Shown here: positions 45,369-55,311 of the stretch, piece after piece
How the letters are laid out: every line of letters begins with the position of its first letter
How positions within the stretch are numbered: position 1 is the first letter of the stretch
Notes under the pieces: model-generated
Told to the model about the DNA's origin: nothing
Seen by the model: only the letters and a program-made list of their open reading frames with translations
The model's database searches: none
Position numbers and translations under genes: made by a program
Assembly (NCBI GenBank): GCA_039881045.1
Contig: JAYWVB010000084.1
Location: 37,149 to 101,148, forward strand
Direction: 5' to 3'
Source of the DNA: Chaetomium olivaceum
Lineage: Eukaryota > Ascomycota > Sordariomycetes > Sordariales > Chaetomiaceae
DNA length: 64,000 nucleotides

Positions 45369-47280
45369 ATGGACGAAGACAAGGCCAAGGCCGAGAAGAT
45401 GGCTGCGGCCAAAAAGAAGGTATTCGCACTCACCATCTGTCAGATCAACATGGCCGCGTACTTATCAAATGCTACAATGGCCAGTTCGATCAAATGCGCA
45501 AAGCCAAGGCCAAAAAGGCCGGCGGCGGCAGCAAAAAAGGGGGTGAAGCTGCGGCCCCCGCCCCCGCCGCCACCGAAGAGGCCCCCTCCTCACCAGCAAC
45601 CCCGACTGCCACGGATGCGCCCGAGAAGGAAGACAAGGAAGAACAACAAGATCAAGAAAAGCCTACAGAGGCTTTCCCCTCCGTCCCGGAAGACACCACC
45701 GCCGAACCGGTCTCCACGTCCAACACACCCTCGCTGTCACAACAGTCCAAGGCACGATCGACCTCGTTCAGGCAGGGGTCGGTATCCATTTCCAGTGGCG
45801 CCCCGCTGTCTCCCGGCGCCGGCACGGGATTGGGCCTGTTCAGCCCCGAGGGCGAGACAGCGCCGGATATCTACCGGAAGCATGTGCTGCGGATCGAGGA
45901 GCTAGAAAGGGAGAACAAGACGCTAGCGAAGGACGCAAAAGATGCAGAGAAGCGGTGGCAAAAGGCGGAAGAGGAATTGGCGGATCTGAGGGAGGGCGAG
46001 GGTGAGGGTACCACTGCTGGAGAAGGGGCAGGGGAGGTGGGGAAGCTGGTAAGTTTACGTTGCTTGGAAGCAAGTCAAGACCACGGACTTACACAGTACA
46101 ACAGAAGAGCGAGCTCGCCGCCCTCCAGCGCCAAAACGCCCAGCTCCAAGCCCAGGTCACCCGCCGCCACGGGGCCTCCCCGTCCCTCTCCATGAACGCC
46201 CCGCCCGCCACCACCGAGCTCGAGGCCCAGCTCAGCAGCAAATCCGCCACCATAGAAACAATGGAGCTCGAAATGTCACGGCTACGCGCCCAAGTCGAGC
46301 GCCTCTCCGTCTCAGCCTCGACTCCCTCAGAGCAGATCACAGCCCTCGAAGAGAAGCTCGCCCGCGCGGAGCAAGCCGCCGGGTTCGCGCAGCGCGAGCT
46401 GCAGGACGTGAAGGCGGAGCTGGAACAAGCGTCCAAGAAGGCGGTAAAAGAAGGCTCGGAACGGGCGTCGGCCGAGACCAAGCTGCGGACGCTCGAGCAC
46501 GCGGCCGCCGAGGCCACCGCGGCGCGCGACGAGCTCGCCCGCAAGGCCGAGGCCCTCGAGAAGAAGGCCGCCACGCTGACCACCCTGCACCGCGAGCAGG
46601 ACGGCCGCACGCAGGCGCTGAGAAGGGAGAAGGAGCGGGCGGAGAAGGAGGTCGCGGAGCTGCGGGGCAAGTTGGAGAGGGCGGAGGCGGAGAATCTGAG
46701 GTTGCGGAAGAAGGATGCGGCGGAGGGGGGCGGGGATGATGAGGGCGTGGATGAGCTGGAGGATGAAGGGCGGTTGAGGTTGGAGAGGCGGATTAGGGAG
46801 CTGGAGGCGGAGAATACGGAGTTGAGGGGTGGGATTTGGAGGGAGAAGAGAAGGGAGATGCAGGTCGGGCCGGATGAGGCTACTGCTGCTGCTACTGCTG
46901 CGGGAGGGAGGTTTGAGACGGTTGACCTTGGTGGTGGTGGTGGCGCTGGGATGGGGTCGCCGCCGAGGAAGGGCGGGGCTGGGTTGGGTGATTTCTTTAC
47001 CAGTGGGTTGAATGCCCTGACGGGCGCTGCTGGCGGTGGCCCTGGTGGTGGACATGGGCACGGTCATGGCCATGGTCATGATGAAGGGTTGTTGGAGGAT
47101 GATGATATGGAGTTTGATGAGGAGGCATTCCGGCGGGCGCAGGAGGAGGAACAGAAGAAGAGGATTGAGCGGATCAAGGAGATCAAGCGGTCGTTGAAGA
47201 ACTGGGAGGGGTGGAGGCTGGATTTGGTGGAGAACCGGAGGGGCGGGGGAGAAGGGATTGGGGAGATCTTCGAGGTTTGA
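45369..47280 (+). CDS. Long coiled-coil protein (fungal 'M protein repeat' type)
   Basis: 596-aa protein from exons 45369-45419, 45485-46048 and 46105-47280. The first splice completes KAEKMAAAKKK-FDQMRKAKAKK, a charged N-terminal helix seen in some golgin-like proteins. A proline/serine-rich linker (about residues 35-155) follows, then heptad coiled coil from IYRKHVLRIEELERENK through about residue 470 with only short breaks. Near the end are a glycine-rich segment, a GHGHGHGHGH run, an acidic patch (LLEDDDMEFDE) and a basic C-terminal helix (KRIERIKEIKRSLKNW). A tethering or scaffold role at a membrane is plausible but is inference from architecture. Confidence 0.75.
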
Positions 47281-47755
47281 GTGTCGTGTTTGGCCTGGGT
47301 GGGTGTGTGGGCGTTGGAGGATAGAGGTGGTTGTACTGTTAGAAAGAATACCATCTCATTGCGTGCTCTCTGGAAGCAAATTTTGGGTGTGCTCGAGGCA
47401 GTGGTTTTGTCTGTATGGGCTTGCTTTTATGGTAAGTGAGCTCCAATCTCCCAAGCAGTCAGTCAGTCTATTAACCACGCAATCTATCAGCTAGCTACTC
47501 AATTAGGCACAATATTGTGACTGGGAAGAATACTTGTGTATAGCAGGCGGTCACTTTGGTGTTTGAACCGTTCAAATCCACCGAGTCATTCAGCTGTGGT
47601 GCAAGAAAGTTCATTGTTCGTTTATGGCCGTTGTCAAGGAGGCAGCATTTTCCAGCTTCTTTCAGATGGTGTGCAAGTTCAGTTACCTTGCTACCATCTC
47701 CAGCAACTCTCTTACCCCTCGTCCTCGTCACTCGGCATTCAAGGGTGAACCTCAG
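47281..47755. other. Intergenic before the first orphan paralogue
   Basis: About 475 bp; the frame of the next gene is open from 47624, but no convincing start lies before 47756. Confidence 0.35.
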
Positions 47756-48721
47756 ATGAATAGGGCATGTCGTTCACAAACCAACCCCTCGCCCATTACC
47801 CCGTTCATCGCCCCTCACTTAGTTCCTCTCCCATCACCTGGTTCCTCATTCATCATCCGGTATCTCATCCATCAACCGCCAAACAGAGAACAATTATACG
47901 GAGGAACACTACTCAACTTGAGAGAAGATGGGGAGTCGACCGTGGCCCGTAACCCGACTCAACAGGAGTACGATAGGCTAGTCTCACTGGCCGACTCGCA
48001 ATGGCTTGGACTAGTTGCCGACGTGCCCGACGTCACTTTTGAGGTTGTCCTCCACAACGCCATGGTTTCGGTCCCGCTTCTCGAGGTGCTCGGCGACGGC
48101 GTCGTCAACACCTTCGGCCTCGGCATCGACCGTTTCGGTCGTCTCCGCCACATCCCCCCGGGCGGCCAAGACTACCGCGGCACATTTTCCACCCTGGTCG
48201 CGAGGATCGAGCAGAAGCTCGCTCGGGAGATGGCATTCCAGGCTCTTGTGATGGGCCTCAGGGACAAGCTCAACCTATTCTTGCAACGGACCGCCCTCAA
48301 CGATATCTCCGGAGCTGAGGACGGAGACCAGCAGCTCAGCGGTGTAAGGGTGCTGCGCAAGGAGATCAGAAAGGAGCTCAGCAGGCCCGGCATCAAGGTG
48401 CGGCACGTTGACGCGGTTCTTGCGAAAATCCGGCCGGCGATGGTCGAGTTGCACAAAATGGGGGTCCTGTCCGTGGGAGTGTTGGAGGACCTGAGGGACA
48501 GACGACGGCCCGGCAGGTGGGATGAGCTGGTTGAGATGCGGCGGTCTTTGGGGTTGGCTCCGGCGGAAATGGAAAGGGCGCGGCAGGTGGATATCACAGA
48601 GATTGGCACCCTGATCGAGCGCGACATGGAGTTCTACACATACCTGGCCGAGCGCATCACCGGCCTGAAGGGCGACCTGGATATCGCCAAAGCAGAGTTA
48701 TTGGACCTTGGTCGGATTTGA
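47756..48721 (+). CDS. Uncharacterised protein, orphan family copy A
   Basis: Single-exon ORF of about 321 aa with no domain I recognise. After a low-complexity N-terminus (about 60 residues) it has a compact alpha/beta-looking part (QEYDRLVSLADSQW, VVLHNAMVSVPLLEVLGD, LGIDRFGRLRHIPPG, GTFSTLVARIE) and then a mainly helical, charged C-terminal half ending LDIAKAELLDLGRI. It aligns in order and spacing with the ORF at 49655-50833 (copy B): LEVLGD...GRL against LKEAGD...GRL with the same 18-residue spacing, FSTLV/FSAMV, and RRPGRWDEL/TSLKRWNQL. It is inferred to be a diverged tandem paralogue. The start is uncertain. No signal peptide or membrane span is evident. Confidence 0.55.
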   Translation: MNRACRSQTNPSPITPFIAPHLVPLPSPGSSFIIRYLIHQPPNREQLYGGTLLNLREDGESTVARNPTQQEYDRLVSLADSQWLGLVADVPDVTFEVVLHNAMVSVPLLEVLGDGVVNTFGLGIDRFGRLRHIPPGGQDYRGTFSTLVARIEQKLAREMAFQALVMGLRDKLNLFLQRTALNDISGAEDGDQQLSGVRVLRKEIRKELSRPGIKVRHVDAVLAKIRPAMVELHKMGVLSVGVLEDLRDRRRPGRWDELVEMRRSLGLAPAEMERARQVDITEIGTLIERDMEFYTYLAERITGLKGDLDIAKAELLDLGRI

Positions 48722-49654
48722 GCAGAAAGAAATCAAGAAAAGGTGCTGCCAGTACTGGAGGGGTGGGTAAGGATGAGAAAACTGGGACTGGCAGTCTGTA
48801 AATGTCGTCAACAAGATGCGGCAGGAAGGGGGTTACGGCTAGGAAGCATCGCGGTTAGTGATGGCGATGGCTAGACAATCCCTACTTCTGATAGATGGTT
48901 TCGTGTCTTTCCTTGACGCGGCGTTGCCGGTGAATTCATGATGAGGGGGGTAATGGCAAATAGCAAAATAATGTTGCTGCTTTTATCACCCGCTCTACTC
49001 AAGTGAGTTTCCATATTGAACATCGAGAACCTCTGCCTATTTAGTTTTGACTGCCAGTTCCTCCTCTTAACAGTCAACCCACCCAGCCTTATAATTAAGG
49101 AATATCTACTTTCTAGGCTGATCTTCCAAAGTCCATCTTCCTCTTACCGACAACCACTCGCTCCTCTTCATTCAAACAATCACTTCTCCTCTCCCCACGA
49201 TTTACCATCTAGACCGTGATCACACGCAGTACTGCAGATTCCAAAACATAAGTAATGTGATGATGGTTCTTAACTAATTCCCTCCTTCCTGTTCGCTTCT
49301 TGAACCCGTTCTTCTTCACATCTAATCATTTCTCTCCTTGCGGAGAGAACGCCACTTCCCTTCCATCAATTCTCCTTATTGTTCTCCATCCTGCCTACAA
49401 CTTTCGTTCTCTCTATTCTCAGAAATTGCGGTTTATGAAAGCAAAAATAACTCGTGATGCAGGCGATTCTTGCTGTCTCCTACCTGCTCCCACTCGAAAC
49501 CAAACCCGTGGGAAAAATTCAAGTAAGCATTTCTTTGCGGGTTTATTTTGTGCCACCTCATCCTAACATCGATAGTCCACGAAACTTGAGCTCAATAACC
49601 CGGAAGCCTGCCACTCGCAAACTCCTTACGGGACGAACAACCAGGCAGAATTGA
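48722..49654. other. Spacer between the orphan paralogues
   Basis: About 930 bp, AT-richer than the flanking ORFs, with no supported gene. Confidence 0.4.
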
Positions 49655-50833
49655 ATGCCTCGCTCTCCAAACCAGGTGCTTAAAAGGAAGACCGCCACGA
49701 TGAACACAGCACACCATTCCATGTTCCCTATTCTAGAGCGCATGAAGCGGGAAACACCTGACCGGGTTTCCCAACGCCAACGGTTTACGGCTCAGCAAGT
49801 CAAGGTTTTCGCCCGTCGCAGCCCATCCGCTAAAGTCACATTCACATATGGCAACCCCGTTTCGACTTTAGAGCCATCCGATATGTCGGATCATAGCGCC
49901 GCCGCGGGAAGCGGCATCGAGGAACTGATGACAAAAGATGACGAGACCGAAGACCATACGATGGAAGATATGCCTGTCGCGGAGAATGTTTCCGCAGAGA
50001 TCGAGCCGGTTGACTCGGAGCACTCTGATGAGGAGGAGCCTGATAACGACGAGTCTGACGAGGAACCGTTGGATGCCGCGTCTCAATGGCCTAGAAAGCC
50101 ATCCAAAAAATATATTGCCCGCTTGGCCGAGTGTTCGGGGCTGGACAATTACACCAGGGGCTACCTCCCCGTACCAACCGCCGGAGATGTCATCGTAAAC
50201 GCTTTGGCCTCGATCGGATTCCTCAAGGAGGCCGGAGATGCTCCGCTCAACCCTGATGACATAAGGGTCGACTCGGAGGGTCGTCTGTTCAAAGTCAAGC
50301 AAGGCAGAGACACCCGCCACAACTACCGCGTCGACTTTTCTGCCATGGTTTCGAACCTCCAAGAGAACTCAAGATACAAAGAAATCAGGGGACATATGCA
50401 AGCCTACTTGGCCGCTAGAGCCAGAGACAACAACTACTTCGGAAAAACCGAGGAATTGGCCTCTCTCATTGAAGATGTTCTGAATAAGAAGGCCATCGGG
50501 ACTCCCAAGCTTGAATCGGTTGCGACGAAATGCCGGGAGGTAGTGGCGACGCTTGACAAGACCATTACGCTGATCAACGCTGTGAAGCAAGATCTACTTG
50601 ACACGGGCTCGACTAGCCTCAAGAGGTGGAATCAACTACAGAACACAAGATTTTGTTTCTACCTTCCCGAGCACCTAGACAATGGTGGATTTGGCATTCC
50701 CGATCCCACCTCTATCAACATGCTAGTTGAAGAGCTAACTGAGGCTGCTTCATCGTGGCAGGCACCTCTAGGGCTCACACTGATGCTCCTGAAAGACCTC
50801 GAACTCGCCATCGGGGAAGTCTCTTATTCCTAA
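49655..50833 (+). CDS. Uncharacterised protein, orphan family copy B
   Basis: Single-exon ORF of 392 aa, no recognised domain. The N-terminal third is disordered and strongly acidic (SDEEEPDNDESDEEPLD). The remaining part parallels copy A at 47756-48721: KKYIARLAECSGL, IVNALASIGFLKEAGD, IRVDSEGRLFKV, VDFSAMVSN, a long helical stretch (ELASLIEDVLNKKAI, VVATLDKTITLINAVKQDL), then SLKRWNQLQNTRF and the C-terminal helix TLMLLKDLELAIGEV. Identity is low but motif order and spacing agree, so shared ancestry is inferred. Codon use is gene-like throughout. Function unknown. Confidence 0.65.
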   Translation: MPRSPNQVLKRKTATMNTAHHSMFPILERMKRETPDRVSQRQRFTAQQVKVFARRSPSAKVTFTYGNPVSTLEPSDMSDHSAAAGSGIEELMTKDDETEDHTMEDMPVAENVSAEIEPVDSEHSDEEEPDNDESDEEPLDAASQWPRKPSKKYIARLAECSGLDNYTRGYLPVPTAGDVIVNALASIGFLKEAGDAPLNPDDIRVDSEGRLFKVKQGRDTRHNYRVDFSAMVSNLQENSRYKEIRGHMQAYLAARARDNNYFGKTEELASLIEDVLNKKAIGTPKLESVATKCREVVATLDKTITLINAVKQDLLDTGSTSLKRWNQLQNTRFCFYLPEHLDNGGFGIPDPTSINMLVEELTEAASSWQAPLGLTLMLLKDLELAIGEVSYS

Positions 50834-51377
50834 CGGGTGGCTGCATGTCTGGCAGCCGGCAAGAAGGGCGAGCGTCAGGGTGAGCGCCTGAACAGTTTGA
50901 AGGCAGTTGATGGGCTGTCTAGAGTCTCGGAGCAGCAACGGGAATCTGAGATGCTGCATGGTTAGGGTCGAGCTTAACGGTTTTTTAGGCGTCACAGGAA
51001 CGGACATGGGGGGCACTCGATATGGTAATGATGCTTCCCACCAAAAATGGCGACCGGGATGGGGTAGAGCGCAATCGCGCATTTTGTTGCTCATCGTTGA
51101 TTTGCGAGGGGGTTGCCTTTCGAGGAGCCCGTGGTTACTAAAGCCATCGATATTTTCTCTTCTTTACGTTTCTTACTTACTTTACTCATCCAAGCAATGG
51201 TTGTGCGTTGCCCTTTGGAAGGGAATCTCTTCGAGCTAGAATTAACTCTTTGCGTTTCCATGCTTCCTTCGTTTCCTTGGGTTCACATTCCTCCCTTGCA
51301 AAACTGTGATCGAGCCTAGAGCATCCTCCGCTAGCCCTCGGTTCCATTTTTTGAAAAGCATGTCCGCATTCCACACC
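50834..51377. other. Intergenic, converging 3' ends
   Basis: About 540 bp, nothing supported. Confidence 0.4.
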
Positions 51378-52385
51378 CTAAAGCCACCCACTCCTCAACC
51401 TCTCCGCGAAAAACTGCATCATCGGCAGCACCTCCTCCCGACTCCGCGGCATGCCATCATCATCCCTCTTCCACCTTACCACCCTAACCTGCTCAAACTC
51501 CCTCTCCAACACCTCCTCGGCATCCGCATCCACCGCTTCACTCTCCCTCCCACAACAAACCAACACCGGCGTCTTCGCCTTGCCCAACCCACTCCTACTC
51601 GGAACCATCGACATCGGCAGCGCCCCGCCCACCGAAACAACCCCCTTCAACGCCCTCCCCTTCAACCCCTCCACCCCCTCCGCCGCCACCGCCTCTGCAC
51701 TCCGCAACCAACTCCCCAACCCCAACGCCACACTGCCCCCCTGCCCAAACCCAAAAACCATCACATCCCCCACCTCCCATCCACACTTCCCCACCAGCAC
51801 CTCCCCGACCAACCGCTCCATGATCCAGCGCCGGGCCGTCACAAACCCGGGGTCGGGGTCGAGCTGCCGGTTGCTGCTGGAGGTGAAGGTGATGTCGTCG
51901 CCCCAGTGGTAGCCCTGTCCGTTGCTGTCGTCGGTGAGCAAGCCCGGGAGCGGGGCGGTGCCGCGGATGGAGATGGCTAGGACGCCTGGGAGGGAGAGGT
52001 TGTGGGCGAATGTTGCGAAGGGCGCTAGAGGGGGGGGGGTGTTAGTTTTCTAGGGGTATGGTTTGGTTTGGTTGTTGGGTTGAGGGTGAGATAGGGTGGG
52101 GGCGGTTATGAAAAATGGAAAGGTGTCCCGTGGAAGGGGGTGAGGAAGATAGAGGAGAGGAAAGGAAAGGAAAGGAAAGGAAAGGCGAGACAGAGACAGG
52201 TGGGGCTGGGCGCACATACCCTCAGAGTCGCCCAGGCCGTGCAGGAGCAGAAGAATGGAGGTCGTCGATTCCCGTGGGTTGGGGTAGACGAGGGAGATGG
52301 GATTGGTCCGTGTTGCGGCGAAGGTGGGGTGGGAGGGGAAAATGGAGGTGAAGTCTTCCTCCGTGGGAATGCGCGTAGGCGGCAT
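51378..52385 (-). CDS. Carboxylesterase/acyl-protein-thioesterase-like protein, likely lacking the catalytic serine
   Basis: 270 aa from exons 52385-52220 and 52024-51378; the 195-nt phase-1 intron holds an (AAAGG)5 repeat (52161-52185). The fold markers are those of the phospholipase/carboxylesterase family: ILLLLHGLGDSEG-APFATFAHNLSLPGV, IRGTAPLPGL, WGDDITF, then the nucleophile-elbow region DVMVFGFGQGGSVALGL. In active members the elbow is G-x-S-x-G; here the serine position is glycine (GFGQG). The acid region VLVCCGRESEAVD lacks the usual aspartate setting, and the C-terminal DDGMPRSREEVLPMMQFFA has no histidine. It therefore looks like a hydrolase-fold protein without a normal triad. No signal peptide; cytosolic location inferred. 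Confidence 0.75.
52161..52185. repeat. (AAAGG)5 microsatellite within an intron
   Basis: Five perfect copies of AAAGG inside the 195-nt intron of the hydrolase-like gene. Confidence 0.8.
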
Positions 52386-52736
52386 CTTTGATAAAGTTTG
52401 GTTTTTCTGCCCGTCGTTTTTTTAGGTGGCATGTGTTGCAGAAGTTTGGTCCCGATGATGTTCCGGAAGACCCAGAAGCCAGGTTGAAGTGGGAGCGTCC
52501 GCCTTGGCGGTCGGTGCTCCGTCTTGGCGGCCGGTGCTCCGGGTGGGGCCGGTTCGATCCGGACTGAACCTTATCACCCTCCGGAGGCAGTCAGTGCAGT
52601 CAGTGCAGTCACCTGGCTGGGTGCGTGCCTGGACAGCTGTCTACTTCAGAAAGATGGATTCCCGGGCACATCAGACCACTTTCATCTCAAAACCACAGAA
52701 TACAAGTCTAAACTTGTATCGACCAGCACCACGACC
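52386..52736. other. Divergent promoter region
   Basis: About 350 bp between divergent genes, containing a short tandem CAGTCAGTG repeat near 52591-52611. No other element recognised. Confidence 0.4.
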
Positions 52737-53198
52737 ATGCCTCTCGCCGACTCTCCCGCGGCTGCAAGCCACCCCACGCCCACGGAACAGCACCGTGAGA
52801 GAATCGCCAGCCAGTCGATCAGGCGGCGGCACATTGACTTCCTCGTTCGTCTTTCACGCATCCCCGTTGCTTAATCCATTGACTCACCGTCATCTAGCTA
52901 CGCACACTGTTCCACACGTTCCATCCCGGCTTCTCCCTCGAGCGCAACACAATGCTCGTAACGCTCCCAATGTTGGGCGTACCCGGGAAGATCATGATGG
53001 ACGTGATGGACACAGCGGTCGGGCTGGCGCACAACGACAATCGGGTTTTGGTCACGTCGGTAGGTTACTATGCCATCGCGTCTCTTGCGTTTCTGAATGC
53101 TGACTATCCCAAAGACAGATGTCAAGCGCGCACGACAAACAGTCATGAGAAAGCGTGCACGGCAAATAGCCAGGCGGACGAGAGCGGAGGTCAAGTAA
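52737..53198 (+). CDS. Small basic protein of unknown function (117 aa)
   Basis: Three exons in perfect phase: 52737-52844, 52898-53059, 53115-53198, with introns of 53 and 55 nt. The product has a polar N-terminus, then RRRHIDFLLRTLFHTFHPGF, the hydrophobic MLVTLPMLGVPGKIMMDV, VGLAHNDNRVLV and a strongly basic end (KRARQTVMRKRARQIARR). I recognise no family. The basic C-terminus and mixed hydrophobic helix would fit a nucleic-acid-binding or organellar protein, but this is only composition. The clean splice phases support a real gene. The start ACGACCATGCC is acceptable, and no better ATG lies upstream in frame. Confidence 0.55.
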
Positions 53199-53340
53199 AC
53201 GTCTGCTTGTACGGTAGCTGACCTATAACAATATACACCCGCCACGCCAGGATAAACACCAGATAAATCCAAATAGCTGCCTACCCAACCACAAAAGTAA
53301 CCCAACGCCCCGCTCCAAGCAAAACCCCGACACGACACGC

Positions 53341-55311
53341 TTACACCCTCGTATCCCCACCATCCTCATCATCCCTCGCCCTCATCCGCGACGGCCCGGG
53401 CGCCATCTCCGACCACTCCCCCCGCTCATTCCACGTGCCGGCCCGCGTATAATCGCCCCTCTGACTGCCCTGCATCCACGCAAACCGAAAGTACTCATTC
53501 ACCACCAGATCCTGGTCCCTCACCCACGTGACATTGGTGACCTCGCTGACGCCCTCGTAAAAATACTTGCGGAACCGCTCCACGTCGTTCACCAGCACGC
53601 TGAGCCCGTCGTAGGACCCCGGGGGCGGGTCCCACGAGAAGGTGATGCTGGTGTTCCCGGCGATAACAGGGTTGTGGATGGACGGCAGGGGGGATTCCAT
53701 GGGGGCGTCGGCGCGGAGCTCGTAGTCGGTCTGCAGGAAAGGGTCGAACCCCCAGCGGGCGATGCCGTTGATGAAGAGGCCGATGAGCAGGCCCTGGTAG
53801 AGGAGGGAGGGGCGGATCTGGATCGCTGTTCCGGGGAGCAGGAGGAGGGCGAGGATGTAGTGGTGGATACGGAGGTTGAAGTCGGGGATGGCGACGCAAA
53901 TGATGATGGCGAGGATGAAGAGGCCGTAGAGGCGCAGGTTGCGGAGGAGGCGGGCTTCTTGCCGGAAGAACCAGACCTGTGCGGCGGCGATGGTCACGAG
54001 GACGATGATAATGATGGCGAGGGCGGCCTGCGCACCGGGTTGTCGGTTGAGGTCACGGGCTGTGAGCCTCTGGATTGGGATGAAGTCCAGGGTGTAATTG
54101 GTCAGCGCGCCCACCCAGGCGGCACCGAGCCAGACGACCGTCTTCTCCACCTGCGCCGTGAGACCCTTGAGCGTTCGCCTGATCCCCATCTTGTCATACA
54201 TGACCCATGCGACGAACATGGCAGGCAAAAACCTACCAAGTTCGAGCGAGAAAAGCGAGGGTATGTCGCGGTGGTTGGGAGTGTCCGTAGCCATGCCGAC
54301 GGTCCAATACAAGACGGTAAAAATGGGGAAGAAGAAGAGCGCCGGGGAGGTGACAAAAAGTGAAAAGACGGCCGTAAAGACGACTGATATGGTAAGCAGT
54401 GACCAGACCACGTCGCGGGCGTCGCACTTGACGTCCTGCTCAAAAGTAAACGACAGTGGGAAGTACGAGTCAAAACCGATGCTCGTGATGCCGTTCCTCG
54501 TCGAGCTGTTGAACCCGGTACTTCGTCCGATCAACTTGACCACACCACACCCCCCGTCAGTGTTGGATATGACGCCTGCGTGTATCGCTGAGCCGCATAT
54601 ATACGAGTCACCCCGATACACTGCCGTTGTATTGCCTGGCTCCGGTGGGCCGCCGATGACGAGTGGTTGGTAGATAATCTCCTGGTCTCCCACAGCGCGC
54701 GGGTTCAACACCTGATAGCTCGCACAGTTCGCCGGACAGCGGAAGGGGTACCCGCCGTCCGAGAACGGTCGACAGTCCACGCCGTCCACGCCGCACCCGT
54801 TCCCGACCGTCCAGTAGGTAGATCCACAGCCGATCTGGGTGGGCGTTCCCCACTCCGGGATCTCGGCCGCTATCAGGCCGTCGCGCATGACCAAGGCAAA
54901 GGTGAGGAGCCATATCCCAAAGAAAACAAACACGGCAAAGCCCCTGTGGAGCTTCCGGGGCAGGTACTTGTCGAGGACCACGATGGGAGCGTGCTGCACT
55001 TGGGGGAAGAGCGGCTCGATGTGGTAGCGATGGGGAGTGGGCGGACCGCGTGTCCATTGTGCGGTGGCCTTGATGACACGGCGTACGGGGTACGGCACCC
55101 ATTTGAAGCGCTTCCATGACCCTTCATCCTGGATGAAGCGTGGGGTTGGCGGCCTGCTCTCCTGCTCAAGGTCCTCGACCAGCGGGGCGTCTCGAATAGG
55201 GGCATCGGGATGGTCGTTGCTGACCACGGTTACGGAGGTATCGGAGTCAGTGGCATCGTGGCGTTCTCCATCGCGGGCTTGGGTGTGAGCCGGGGCGGAA
55301 TTATCGCCCAT
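53341..55311 (-). CDS. LCCL-domain integral membrane protein
   Basis: Single-exon 656-aa protein. A 120-residue hydrophilic N-terminus with WKRFKWVPYPVRR and LDKYLPRKLHRGFAVFVFFGIWLL leads into the first span. The lumenal/extracellular LCCL domain follows: the cysteine pattern GCG...NGCG...DCRPF...FRCPANCASYQVLNPRAVG, with SYICGSAIHAGVI and GGCGVVKL closing the domain. Then come about eight further spans (SLLTISVVFTAVFSLFVTS, ALAIIIIVLVTIAAAQVWF, LYGLFILAIIICVAIP and others) and a C-terminal extracytoplasmic or cytosolic part with WDPPPGSYDGLSVLVND, which resembles a fibronectin-type fold. Fungal LCCL proteins of this size and layout are common; their function is unknown. Confidence 0.9.
   Translation of the reverse strand: MGDNSAPAHTQARDGERHDATDSDTSVTVVSNDHPDAPIRDAPLVEDLEQESRPPTPRFIQDEGSWKRFKWVPYPVRRVIKATAQWTRGPPTPHRYHIEPLFPQVQHAPIVVLDKYLPRKLHRGFAVFVFFGIWLLTFALVMRDGLIAAEIPEWGTPTQIGCGSTYWTVGNGCGVDGVDCRPFSDGGYPFRCPANCASYQVLNPRAVGDQEIIYQPLVIGGPPEPGNTTAVYRGDSYICGSAIHAGVISNTDGGCGVVKLIGRSTGFNSSTRNGITSIGFDSYFPLSFTFEQDVKCDARDVVWSLLTISVVFTAVFSLFVTSPALFFFPIFTVLYWTVGMATDTPNHRDIPSLFSLELGRFLPAMFVAWVMYDKMGIRRTLKGLTAQVEKTVVWLGAAWVGALTNYTLDFIPIQRLTARDLNRQPGAQAALAIIIIVLVTIAAAQVWFFRQEARLLRNLRLYGLFILAIIICVAIPDFNLRIHHYILALLLLPGTAIQIRPSLLYQGLLIGLFINGIARWGFDPFLQTDYELRADAPMESPLPSIHNPVIAGNTSITFSWDPPPGSYDGLSVLVNDVERFRKYFYEGVSEVTNVTWVRDQDLVVNEYFRFAWMQGSQRGDYTRAGTWNERGEWSEMAPGPSRMRARDDEDGGDTRV

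Noticed and set aside
46327..47079. 250-codon minus-strand open frame inside the coiled-coil gene
   Set aside because: Leu/Pro-rich antisense of a Glu/Arg/Ala-rich coiled coil; no independent support.
47756..50833. Idea that the two orphan ORFs are a transposon or virus-derived pair
   Set aside because: No reverse transcriptase, integrase, transposase, capsid or polymerase motifs and no flanking repeats were seen.
52540..52575. T-arm-like sequence GGTTCGATCC suggesting a tRNA
   Set aside because: No matching anticodon, D-arm or acceptor stem could be built around it.
53740..53765. GGTCGAACCCCC resembling a tRNA T-arm
   Set aside because: It lies within the LCCL protein coding region and no cloverleaf forms.
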